Source: Porphyromonadaceae bacterium UBA7180 (GTDB lineage Bacteria; Bacteroidota; Bacteroidia; Bacteroidales; Muribaculaceae). Taken from it: 20,380 bases of DNA. The notes beneath the pieces are model-generated. The model ran no database searches. It saw only the letters and a list, made by a program, of their open reading frames with translations, and was not told the origin of the DNA. The stretch is from assembly GCA_002491165.1 (NCBI GenBank), contig DKVK01000112.1, positions 1 to 20,380 on the forward strand. The letters are read 5' to 3'. A program made the position numbers and the translations under genes. This document shows, piece after piece, positions 1 through 7,984 of the stretch (its first letter is position 1; every line of letters starts with the position of its first letter).

Positions 1-49
1 TCTCCCGGGAGAGGCAGCGCTGCTTATGGTTGGGCGCGTATTGCGCGGA

Positions 50-232
50 TTACTCGTTTTCGCCGGGGCGGCGGCGCGTCACCATTACAAGTGCCATACC
101 GCCGTCTTGCCAGTCGGTACTCATGTAACATTTGTCGATGGGCAGCTGGCGAGCTTTCTCGCGCAGGAATCTTTCGGGGGATATTTTCTGCTGTTGCGGC
201 TGTCCCTTCTTTTTGGTTTTATTCTTAGCCAT
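50..232 (-). CDS. Small basic hypothetical protein (60 aa), last gene of the rfb operon in view
   Basis: An ATG at 232 opens a 60-residue protein 42 bases after the rfbB stop, on the same strand, so it is probably cotranscribed. The first 15 residues are rich in Lys and Gln (MAKNKTKKKGQPQQQ). Then comes a compact segment with PERFLREKARQLP, a Cys-Tyr pair, and DWQDGGMALVMVTRRR. No signal peptide or membrane segment is visible. From memory, this resembles the N-terminal part of a longer Bacteroidetes protein family of unknown function (pattern 'PE.Y.R..AR.LP...C....DWEE..MA.V.V.R'), but here a TAA stop follows at 50-52. None of the three frames in the remaining 49 bases continues that family. 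It may be a naturally short version or a truncated one. Function unknown. Confidence 0.55.
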   Translation of the reverse strand: MAKNKTKKKGQPQQQKISPERFLREKARQLPIDKCYMSTDWQDGGMALVMVTRRRPGENE

Positions 233-274
233 TTTTTGTGTTTCTAAGATAAACGCCCGGAGCGGTCAAAAAGG

Positions 275-1375
275 TCACTCCCGGTCGCCGTACATCCGGC
301 GGTAATAGTCGCGGTATTCGCCGGAGGTTATGCGGTCGCTCCATTCGGGGTTGTCGAGATACCAGCGCACGGTTTTCTCCAGCCCTTCCTCGAATTGCAG
401 CGACGGTTCCCAGCCGAGCTCCTCCTTGAGGCGCGACGAGTCGATGGCATAGCGCAGGTCGTGCCCCTTGCGGTCTTCGATGTAGGTGATGAGCGGCAGC
501 GAGTGTCCCTCGGGGTTGCCGAGCAGGCGGTCGGTGACGCGGATGAGCGCCTTCACTATGTCGATGTTTTTCCACTCGTTGAAGCCGCCTATGTTATAGG
601 TGCGGGCCACGCGGCCGCGGTGGAAGATGAGGTCGATGGCGCGGGCGTGGTCCTCCACATACAGCCAGTCGCGCACGTTCAGCCCCTCGCCGTAGACGGG
701 AAGCTTCTTGCCGTGGCGTATATTGCTGATAAATAGCGGAATGAGCTTCTCCGGGAACTGGTACGGGCCGTAGTTGTTCGAGCAGTTGGTGACAATCACA
801 GGCATACCGTAGGTGTCGTGGAAGGCGCGCACGAAGTGGTCGGACGACGCCTTGGAGGCGGAATAAGGCGAGTGCGGCGCGTAGGGCGTCTCTTCGGTGA
901 AGAACTCCGAGCCGTAGGGCGCCCCGCCGTCGGGGCGGTCGAGCTGCAGCGCGCCGTACACTTCGTCGGTGGAGATGTGGTAGAAGAGTTTCCCCTCATA
1001 TCCTTCCGGCAGGCTTTCCCAGTAATTCCTGGCCTCCTGGAGCAGCGTCAGCGTGCCCAGCACGTTGGTGCGCGCGAAGGCGAAGGGGTCGCGTATGGAG
1101 CGGTCCACGTGGCTCTCGGCGGCAAGGTGTATGATGCCGTCTACCTTATGCTCGCGCAGGGTGTGTGCCACTGTCTCTGCGTCGCAGATGTCGGCGTGCA
1201 CGAAGCGGTAGTTCGGTGCCTTCTCCACGTCGCGCAGGTTCTCGAGGTTGCCGGCGTAGGTGAGTTTGTCGAAGTTTATGATGTTGTAGCCGGGGTATCG
1301 GTTCACGAAGCGCCGCACCACGTGCGAGCCTATGAAGCCGGCGCCCCCGGTGATAAGGATAGAGCGTTCAGCCAT
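275..1375 (-). CDS. rfbB: dTDP-glucose 4,6-dehydratase
   Basis: Second enzyme of dTDP-L-rhamnose synthesis: it converts dTDP-glucose to dTDP-4-keto-6-deoxyglucose in the cytoplasm with bound NAD. It is an extended short-chain dehydrogenase of 366 residues. The Rossmann motif GGAGFIGSH lies at about residues 10-18, the catalytic STDEVYG (Thr136, Asp137, Glu138) at 135-141, and the YSASK Tyr/Lys pair at 171-175. NNYGPYQFPEKLIP (about 200-213) is typical of RmlB. The enzyme is slightly longer than the usual ~350 residues, mainly through an insertion after the catalytic motif (about 143-160). Its ATG overlaps the end of rfbD by 8 bases, which suggests translational coupling. It is the fourth gene of the rhamnose operon. 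The product feeds RfbC and RfbD. Confidence 0.97.
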   Translation of the reverse strand: MAERSILITGGAGFIGSHVVRRFVNRYPGYNIINFDKLTYAGNLENLRDVEKAPNYRFVHADICDAETVAHTLREHKVDGIIHLAAESHVDRSIRDPFAFARTNVLGTLTLLQEARNYWESLPEGYEGKLFYHISTDEVYGALQLDRPDGGAPYGSEFFTEETPYAPHSPYSASKASSDHFVRAFHDTYGMPVIVTNCSNNYGPYQFPEKLIPLFISNIRHGKKLPVYGEGLNVRDWLYVEDHARAIDLIFHRGRVARTYNIGGFNEWKNIDIVKALIRVTDRLLGNPEGHSLPLITYIEDRKGHDLRYAIDSSRLKEELGWEPSLQFEEGLEKTVRWYLDNPEWSDRITSGEYRDYYRRMYGDRE

Positions 1376-2237
1376 TGTGCATGAGGTTTTTGAGGCAGAG
1401 ATCCAGCGAGTCGGTCCAGTAAGGCACGGCGATGCCGAAGGTCTCTTTGATTTTGGTTTTGTCGAGGGCGGAGTAAGCCGGGCGGGTCACCTTGGCGGGG
1501 AACTCCGACGAGTGGCAGGGGAGCACTTCGGCGCCTGCTCCGGCCTTACGGGCCACGAGGCGCGCAAGGTCGTACCACGAACAGATGCCTTCGTTGGAGA
1601 AATGGTACGTTCCCCAATTCTTTTCCAGCTCGGGATGGTGCACCACGGTGAGGATGGCTGCCGCCAGGTCGGCGGCGTAGGTCGGCGAACCGGCCTGGTC
1701 GAAGACCACGTTGACGCGCGGGAGCCGCGAGGTGAGGTCGAGCATGGTACGCACGAAGTTGCGGCCGTCTTCGGAGTATAGCCACGCCGTGCGGATGATG
1801 GCGAGGCGGTCCAGGACGCGTCGGCAGCGCTGTTCCCCTTCGAGCTTGGTGCGGCCGTAGACGCCGAGCGGGTTGGTGGCGTCTTCCTCGCGCAGCGGCA
1901 CGTTGATTTTGTCGCCGCCGAACACATAGTCGGTCGAGATCTGCACCATTGCACCGCCGTGCCGCTGCATGGCGGCGGCGAGGATTTCCGGCGCTTCGGC
2001 GTTGAGGCGCCGCGCCACGGCCTCGTCCTCTTCCGTCTTGTCCACATTGGTATAGGCGGCGCAATTGACCAGGATGTCGGGCCGGAAGTCGGCCACGCCC
2101 TTCTCCACCGCCGCGGGGTCGGTGATGTCCAGCGTGTCGACGTCGGTAAAGAGGAATACGTCCCCGGGATATTTAGGTGCGAGGCGCCGGAGCGCCCTTC
2201 CGAGCTGCCCGTTGCCTCCGGTAACAAGAATTTTCAT
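1368..2237 (-). CDS. rfbD: dTDP-4-dehydrorhamnose reductase
   Basis: Last step of dTDP-L-rhamnose synthesis: NAD(P)H reduction of dTDP-4-keto-L-rhamnose. The protein has 289 residues, normal for RmlD. It shows the nucleotide-binding GGNGQLG at about 7-13, the STDYVFGG catalytic stretch at 101-108, and the YGRTK Tyr127/Lys131 pair. It starts inside the rfbC stop (TGATG, one-base overlap) and ends 8 bases inside rfbB, so the three genes are read as one coupled unit. No alternative function is likely. Confidence 0.96.
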   Translation of the reverse strand: MKILVTGGNGQLGRALRRLAPKYPGDVFLFTDVDTLDITDPAAVEKGVADFRPDILVNCAAYTNVDKTEEDEAVARRLNAEAPEILAAAMQRHGGAMVQISTDYVFGGDKINVPLREEDATNPLGVYGRTKLEGEQRCRRVLDRLAIIRTAWLYSEDGRNFVRTMLDLTSRLPRVNVVFDQAGSPTYAADLAAAILTVVHHPELEKNWGTYHFSNEGICSWYDLARLVARKAGAGAEVLPCHSSEFPAKVTRPAYSALDKTKIKETFGIAVPYWTDSLDLCLKNLMHNG

Positions 2238-2784
2238 CAGAACAGGGGTTTAACTTCTTCGAGGGTGGGGCGCACGCGGTCCTTGTCGCTGAGCAGCGCC
2301 TCCGCCGGGTCTATGCGCCAGTCGATGCCGAGCGCCGGGTCGAAAGCCCGGATGCCCCCTTCGCTTTGCGGCGCGTAATAATTGTCACATTTATACTGGA
2401 AGACGGCAACGTCCGAGAGCACGGCGAAACCGTGGGCGAAACCGCGCGGAATGTAGAGCATCTCGTGCCCCTCCCCGGTGAGTTCCACGGCCACATGGCG
2501 TCCGTAAGTGGGAGAACCGGCGCGCAGGTCCACCGCCACGTCGAGCACGCGCCCGCGCACACAGCGTACCAGCTTGGCCTGGGCGTATTCGCCCTTCTGG
2601 TAATGAAGCCCGCGCACCACACCGCGCGTGGAGCGGCTCTCGTTGTCCTGCACGAAATGCACCGGAGCCACCTGCGCGGCGAAGTCACGCTCCGAGAACG
2701 ACTCGAAAAAATAGCCGCGCGAATCCGGAAACACCCGGGGATGCAATATCACAACCCCCTCTATATCGGTCTTTTCTACTGTCA

Positions 2785-2785
<1 letters not shown>
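2237..2785 (-). CDS. rfbC: dTDP-4-dehydrorhamnose 3,5-epimerase
   Basis: Third step of the pathway: it epimerises C3 and C5 of dTDP-4-keto-6-deoxyglucose. The 182-residue cupin matches the family length. Family landmarks visible are PDSRGYFFESF (about 20-30), RGLHYQ with the catalytic His61, the paired acid Asp86 in 'LDVAVDLR', IPRGFAHGF (112-120) and Tyr131. Both ends overlap neighbours by a single base in TGATG junctions: rfbA stop with rfbC start at 2785, and rfbC stop with rfbD start at 2237. Confidence 0.97.
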
Positions 2786-3684
<899 letters not shown>

Positions 3685-3741
3685 GTCAAAGAGGCTGTTA
3701 GAGAAAAGTCCCGGCCGCGCAACGCGCCGCCAAAGACGTTG

Positions 3742-3773
3742 CAAAAATAATCAATCCCACCCAAATATGCAAA
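3742..3773 (-). promoter_or_regulatory. Promoter of the rfbACDB operon
   Basis: Read on the minus strand, TTTG (3770-3773), a 20-base spacer and TATTTTTG (3742-3749) fit the Bacteroidetes primary-sigma consensus TTTG-N19-21-TAnnTTTG. Transcription would start near 3736, about 50 bases before the rfbA ATG. Sequence match only. Confidence 0.75.
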
Positions 3774-3863
3774 TCCCGCCCCGAAATGTCTCTATTAATT
3801 TGTAACTTCTACCCAAATTCCCGCTCTTGTATGGGGTGATACGAAATTAAAATTCATTAAATC

Positions 3864-3895
3864 TTTGGATTTTTTATTATTTGTGGTTAACTTTG
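3864..3895 (+). promoter_or_regulatory. Promoter of the surface lipoprotein gene
   Basis: TTTG (3864-3867), 20 bases, then TAACTTTG (3888-3895) is a complete match to the Bacteroidetes consensus. Transcription should begin near 3901. This rules out start codons at or before about 3900 for the downstream gene and leaves a leader of about 75 bases. Confidence 0.78.
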
Positions 3896-3976
3896 CAGCC
3901 TAATCCAGTGGTCATGAGATTCTGCCACATCCTGCACTTCGCATTTCAAATGAATCTCGCTCCTAATAAATCCACA

Positions 3977-6157
3977 ATGAAGAAACATTTTTTGCTTCCC
4001 GCTGTTTGCGCAACAGCACTGTTGGCCGCTTCCTGCTCCAACGACGACATCCCACAAATGGAGGACAACGGCCTCACTACTTTTACAGTGGAACTTCCCG
4101 CCACACTCTCGTCGCGTAGCTTCGGCGACGGCCAGACGGCCAATTACCTCTTCGCCGCCATCTACGGCAGCGACGGAAAGCTCCTCTTCTCCAACTTCGG
4201 CGACGGCAAGAACGCCGACTCCATGACCATCGTAAACTTCAACGACGCCGCCAAGCCCATGGCTTCGCTCACCGTCCCCCTGGTGAAGGATGCCGACTAC
4301 CAGGTGGTGTTCTGGGCGCAGTCTTACGCCAACAAGGATACTGGCTCCCCCTACGAGTTCGACCCCGACACGCGTTCCATCACGGTAGATTATTCAAAGA
4401 TTGACGTGAATACCGACGATGCCGACGCTTTCTACGGGCAGCTCAGCTTCAAGTCGAGTGGCGCATCACACCCCGTTACGCTGAAACGTCCCTTCGGGCA
4501 GCTCAACATAGGCACCGACGACCTCAAGGCGGCCGCCAACGCCGGCATGACGGTTACGCAGGCCGGCGTCACCGTGACCGGCGTCGCCAACACGCTGAAC
4601 CTCTTCAACGGCAACATCTCCTCGTCGGAAGATTTCTCCTCTACGCAGACGTTCGCCATGCAGAACCTCCCCGGCACCTCACCGCAGCCGGCAGAGGTTT
4701 TCCCCGTAAGCGGTACACCCGCATACGACTACCTGACGATGGGCTACTTCCTCGTAGGCGAAAACACCGCCACCAAGGGTTTGCTCGACTCGGTGCAGCT
4801 TTTCGTGAACGGGCGCACCTCCACTGCCAAGTTCGCACAGTATGACAATATCCCGATGCAGGGCAACTTCCGTACCAACATCTACGGCAGCCTGCTCACC
4901 AATAAGGAACAGTTTACCGTCACCATCGACCCGGCTTTCGGAACACCGGACATCGACCCTATGTGGAAAGGCAACACCGACATTACGCTTGACGGCAACA
5001 CTGTGATTTTCGTGTCGCAGAACATCAAGGAAGGCCTCACCGTTTCCGGCACCGGTATCCTCGAGTTCCACTCCAGCTCGATAGCCCCGACGGCCGACGG
5101 CATCCCTGCCATAACGCTGGCCGACGGCGCTAACGTGACCATCATGCTTTCGGGAAACAACACCTTCACCGGCAGCAAGGGAGCCGACGCCATCCGCGTT
5201 CCCGCCGACGCCACGCTGACCCTCACCGGCGACAACATCACCGCCATCGGAAACAACGGGAAAGAGTACGACTCGGCAAACCAGGCATATTGCAATACCA
5301 CTGACACCAGTTATGCAGGTATAGGCGGTTCAGGAATCGGAAATGTCAATAACGAAACAGGTACGATTGTCATTGACAATGTGAAGGGACTCATAGCTAA
5401 CGGTTACGGCAAAGCAGGCTTCGGAATCGGCGGCATAAACGCCAACATCACCATCAGGAACAACTCTGTGATAGCGTCGGCTCGCGGCGGGTTTGCCTCA
5501 GCTGTATTCCATGCTGATACAGATTATGGCAAGAAAGAGGCTGAAGGGGCTCCCGCTATCGGAGTGGGTGGCACCACAGGTACCGTAACTATTAAGAACT
5601 CTCGGGTGCTTTCAGCCCTCGGCGGTAGCAAGGCGGCCGCTATTGGCGCCCGCTACCATGATTCCGCTAAAATCTCCATCACAGGTAGCACTCTCAAAAA
5701 CATAGTTGGAGGTAATGCCTCTGCTGCGATCGGCGGCTCGCGTTTCGCAAGCGACGCAACTTATACGTTAGAGATCAACATAGTTGACTCGCAAATAAAT
5801 GCAACAGGTGGAGAGTATGGTTCCGGTATAGGCTCCGGTTATGACACTAACTGCAAAAAACGTCCTGCCGAGAATGTAAAAATTAATATCTCCGGCAACT
5901 CGAAAATCGTTGCGAAAGGCGGAGATAATGCCGCCGGCATCGGTACCGGTTACCACAGCAACACTCTCACCGGGAGTATTGCTGAATCCGTAGACGTTAC
6001 TGGTGTCCAGGCAGGCTTCCTGGAGAAGAGAAAAGCCGGTTATACCTTTAATCAGGCCATCGGTTACGGCGTCCTTAACCCGGGTAGTGAAGGAAAAGAC
6101 TTAGTTCGCACTTTCATGGTAGGCGTTATGGTGATTGCCGCTCCCGAAGTGCAGTAG
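3977..6157 (+). CDS. Large surface lipoprotein: fimbrillin-like N-terminal part plus glycine-rich repeat domain
   Basis: The chosen ATG gives a 726-residue protein with a lipoprotein signal (MKKHFLLPAV..., lipid-accepting Cys20 in LAASC). The acidic SNDD after the Cys resembles Bacteroidetes export signals to the cell surface. Residues ~35-320 look like the Bacteroidales fimbrillin-like families (perhaps DUF6562, recalled): FTVELPATLSSRS, a strand-rich body and the conserved-looking LKRPFGQLNIGT. Residues ~335-445 form a beta-rich linker. Residues ~447-700 carry an Ile-Gly element about every 28-44 residues (Ile449, 454, 484, 528, 556, 585, 618, 655, 695), alternating with short I-x-I strands, as in a right-handed beta-helix. 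Likely role: adhesion or surface structure. A promoter 80 bases upstream excludes the longer reading. Another in-frame ATG at 3950 is possible. Base composition drops sharply near 5275. Confidence 0.8.
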   Translation: MKKHFLLPAVCATALLAASCSNDDIPQMEDNGLTTFTVELPATLSSRSFGDGQTANYLFAAIYGSDGKLLFSNFGDGKNADSMTIVNFNDAAKPMASLTVPLVKDADYQVVFWAQSYANKDTGSPYEFDPDTRSITVDYSKIDVNTDDADAFYGQLSFKSSGASHPVTLKRPFGQLNIGTDDLKAAANAGMTVTQAGVTVTGVANTLNLFNGNISSSEDFSSTQTFAMQNLPGTSPQPAEVFPVSGTPAYDYLTMGYFLVGENTATKGLLDSVQLFVNGRTSTAKFAQYDNIPMQGNFRTNIYGSLLTNKEQFTVTIDPAFGTPDIDPMWKGNTDITLDGNTVIFVSQNIKEGLTVSGTGILEFHSSSIAPTADGIPAITLADGANVTIMLSGNNTFTGSKGADAIRVPADATLTLTGDNITAIGNNGKEYDSANQAYCNTTDTSYAGIGGSGIGNVNNETGTIVIDNVKGLIANGYGKAGFGIGGINANITIRNNSVIASARGGFASAVFHADTDYGKKEAEGAPAIGVGGTTGTVTIKNSRVLSALGGSKAAAIGARYHDSAKISITGSTLKNIVGGNASAAIGGSRFASDATYTLEINIVDSQINATGGEYGSGIGSGYDTNCKKRPAENVKINISGNSKIVAKGGDNAAGIGTGYHSNTLTGSIAESVDVTGVQAGFLEKRKAGYTFNQAIGYGVLNPGSEGKDLVRTFMVGVMVIAAPEVQ

Positions 6158-6187
6158 TAACGAACCGTTTTTTCGACCGGATAAGAG

Positions 6188-6224
6188 AAGCTCCCGCCGG
6201 CGCGTGCGTCAGCGGGAGCTTTTT
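6188..6224 (+). terminator. Terminator of the surface lipoprotein gene
   Basis: A perfect 10-base-pair stem (AAGCTCCCGC at 6188-6197 with GCGGGAGCTT at 6212-6221) runs into a short T-tract ending at 6224, 30 bases after the stop codon. The opposite strand has only a weak T-run, so it works best for the plus strand. Confidence 0.85.
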
Positions 6225-6231
6225 CCGTGGC

Positions 6232-6440
6232 AAAAATAGCGGAGCCGCCGGGCTTTTCCTTGTGGGGAAACGCCGGCGGCTTGCGCAAATTAACAGCATT
6301 ACCCGGTTGCCTGGACCGGTGTTCTGTTTGGAGAGGGAAGCCTCTTCTCCCTCATGCTTTTGTATGGTTGTCATGACCCGTGCGTGGCACGTTTTTTGTC
6401 CTGTTCCGGATATCGGCCGGTGGCCCCGATTCATATCCGG
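6232..6440 (-). ncRNA. Candidate structured RNA of about 200 bases (orphan transcript)
   Basis: A complete promoter at 6444-6474 points into this stretch, which lacks a believable protein gene. The predicted RNA would open with a hairpin at its 5' end: the perfect 8-bp palindromic arms CCGGATAT and ATATCCGG at 6406-6413 and 6433-6440, with GGCC pairs inside. Further stems are at 6379-6391 (CGTGC/GCACG) and at 6243-6281 (AGCCGCCGG/CCGGCGGCT, with an inner TTTCC/GGAAA), the last followed within 10 bases by five Ts (6232-6236). It runs towards the 3' end of the lipoprotein gene, so readthrough would be antisense to that mRNA. Only poor short frames exist: a 102-residue low-complexity one from 6434 and an 18-residue one. 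Expression and ends are inferred. No known RNA family was recognised. Confidence 0.35.
6243..6281 (-). terminator. Hairpin at the end of the candidate RNA
   Basis: Arms AGCCGCCGG (6243-6251) and CCGGCGGCT (6273-6281) pair perfectly, with a second inner stem TTTCC/GGAAA. On the minus strand, five Ts follow at 6236-6232, which gives a plausible Rho-independent stop. On the plus strand no T-tract follows. Confidence 0.4.
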
Positions 6441-6443
6441 ACA

Positions 6444-6474
6444 CAAAAGTAGGGCATCGCCCCGGCTCTGCAAA
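6444..6474 (-). promoter_or_regulatory. Orphan minus-strand promoter
   Basis: On the minus strand, TTTG (6471-6474), a 19-base spacer and TACTTTTG (6444-6451) match the Bacteroidetes promoter consensus in full. The start would fall near 6438, at the foot of a strong 5' hairpin. No gene lies downstream on this strand before the convergent lipoprotein gene. It sits 10 bases downstream of the paired direct repeats at 6485-6519. Confidence 0.6.
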
Positions 6475-6484
6475 ATTTACTCCG

Positions 6485-6519
6485 GCATTTTTGACGAATA
6501 CCACCGCATTTTTGACGAA
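6485..6519 (-). repeat. Two identical 14-base direct repeats, 21-base period (probable operator)
   Basis: GCATTTTTGACGAA occurs at 6485-6498 and again at 6506-6519, with 7 unrelated bases between the copies. Seen from the minus strand it reads TTCGTCAAAAATGC twice, ending 10 bases before the -33 box of the orphan promoter. A 21-base period puts both copies on the same helix face, the spacing known for LytTR-domain response regulators, which bind paired direct repeats. The regulator itself is not in this window. Confidence 0.55.
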
Positions 6520-6560
6520 CCTCCGTTTCTGGCGCCATCGGATCGGCGCCGCTCCCTAAT

Positions 6561-6602
6561 AACCACAGCGGGGATGCCGTGTCCGGCTTCCCCGCTGTGG
6601 TT
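6561..6602 (-). terminator. Terminator after der
   Basis: A perfect 13-base-pair stem (AACCACAGCGGGG at 6561-6573 with CCCCGCTGTGGTT at 6590-6602) and a 16-base loop lie 20 bases past the der stop. The minus-strand tail TTATTAG is only moderately T-rich. Confidence 0.7.
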
Positions 6603-6622
6603 GTGTTGCGGTGCTGTTGCGG

Positions 6623-7939
6623 TTACTTTTCGCGCATGAAGATCTGGACGGGGGTGCCGTGGAAGTCCCAGTGTTCGCGGATTTTGTTTTCCAGGAAACG
6701 GCGGTACGGCTCCTTGACCCACTGCGGCAGGTTACAGAAGAAGACAAACGTAGGCACCACGGCGTCTTTCAGCATCGTGATGTATTTGATTTTCACGAAC
6801 TTGCCTTTGTTGGAAGGTGGTGGTGTCACGGCTATGACATCAAGCATGTAGGTGTTTAGCTGTGATGTGGGGATTGTGCGCGTGCGGTTCTTGTAGACTT
6901 CCACCGCGGTTTCGAGCACCTTGAAGATGCGCTGTTTCGTCAGCGCCGAGGTGAAGATGATTGGGAAGTCGGTGAAGGGTGCGAAGCGGTCGCGGATGGC
7001 GCTCTCGAAGCGGCGTTGCGACTCGAGGCTCTTGTCTTCCACCAGGTCCCACTTGTTGACGCACACCACCAGGCCCTTGCGGTTGCGCTGTATGAGGCCG
7101 TAGATGTTGGCGTCCTGCCCTTCGATGCCGCGCGTTGCGTCAATCATCAGTATGCAGACGTCGGCGGCTTCTATCGAGCGGATGGAACGGATTACGGAGT
7201 AGTATTCTATGTCTTCGTTGACCTTCTGCTTGCGGCGAATGCCGGCGGTGTCCACGAGGTAGAAGTCGAAGCCGAACTTGTTGTAGCGGTGGTAGATGGA
7301 GTCGCGTGTGGTTCCGGCTATGTCGGTGACGATGTGGCGCTCTTCGCCGATGAAGGCGTTTATGAGCGACGATTTGCCGGCGTTCGGTCGGCCTACGATT
7401 GCGAATTTGGGTATATCCTCCCCCACGTTCTCGTCGGGCTGCGGGTCGGGCATGTCGCGCACTATCTCGTCCAATAGGTCGCCGGTCCCGCTGCCGTTGG
7501 CGGCCGACACCTCGAAGGGGTCGCCCAGCCCGAGGCCGTAGAACTCCGGTATGTTGTAGCGCGCGTCGCCGATGTCCTCCTTGTTGGCGACCACTATGAC
7601 GGGTTTCTTGGAGCGGCGCAGGATGGCGGCCACATGGTCGTCGAGATCGGTGACGCCGTTGGAGGCGTCTACAACGAAGAGGATGACGTCGGCCTCTTCG
7701 ATGGCGATGTTCACCTGTTTGTTGATTTCCTCCTCGAAGACATCTTCGGAGTTTACCACCCAACCGCCGGTGTCGACGATTGAGAATTCCTGTCCGCACC
7801 AGTCCACTTTGCCGTACTGGCGGTCGCGCGTGGTGCCGGCGGTGGGGTCCACGATGGCGCGGCGTGTCTGCGTCAGGCGGTTGAAGAGGGTGGATTTGCC
7901 CACGTTGGGGCGTCCTACTATTGCTATCAGTCTGCTCAT
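6623..7939 (-). CDS. der: Ribosome biogenesis GTPase Der (EngA)
   Basis: Tandem-domain GTPase of 438 residues, needed for assembly of the 50S ribosomal subunit. The first G domain shows GRPNVGKS (9-16), DTGG (56-59) and NKED (119-122). The second shows GRPNAGKS (183-190), DTAG (230-233) and NKWD (295-298). A C-terminal KH-like domain follows from about residue 350 (VIAVTPPPSNKGK..., FFCNLPQWVKEPYRRFLENKIRE), ending in PVQIFMREK. Length and order match the family. It lies 45 bases downstream of era on the same strand, so the two ribosome-assembly GTPases are probably cotranscribed. The stop is followed by a strong hairpin. Confidence 0.97.
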   Translation of the reverse strand: MSRLIAIVGRPNVGKSTLFNRLTQTRRAIVDPTAGTTRDRQYGKVDWCGQEFSIVDTGGWVVNSEDVFEEEINKQVNIAIEEADVILFVVDASNGVTDLDDHVAAILRRSKKPVIVVANKEDIGDARYNIPEFYGLGLGDPFEVSAANGSGTGDLLDEIVRDMPDPQPDENVGEDIPKFAIVGRPNAGKSSLINAFIGEERHIVTDIAGTTRDSIYHRYNKFGFDFYLVDTAGIRRKQKVNEDIEYYSVIRSIRSIEAADVCILMIDATRGIEGQDANIYGLIQRNRKGLVVCVNKWDLVEDKSLESQRRFESAIRDRFAPFTDFPIIFTSALTKQRIFKVLETAVEVYKNRTRTIPTSQLNTYMLDVIAVTPPPSNKGKFVKIKYITMLKDAVVPTFVFFCNLPQWVKEPYRRFLENKIREHWDFHGTPVQIFMREK

Positions 7940-7984
7940 TTTATGTATCTTGCATGCCTCGCGGGCACACCGTAAAGTTTAGTT

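Noticed and set aside
3881..3976. 32-codon extension of the surface lipoprotein
   Set aside because: Begins inside the promoter. The ATG at 3977 starts a textbook lipoprotein signal.
6379..6397. CGTGC/GCACG stem followed by six Ts on the plus strand
   Set aside because: Looks like a small plus-strand terminator, but no plus-strand gene ends here and a stronger terminator already lies at 6188-6224. It is kept as one stem of the candidate RNA. A second-line terminator cannot be excluded.
6126..6473. Minus-strand open frame of 115 codons across the lipoprotein gene's 3' end
   Set aside because: Low-complexity, Arg/Pro-rich translation that runs through the terminator hairpin and into the end of the opposite gene. 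Its first ATG codons sit before or at the predicted transcript start. No protein-like pattern.
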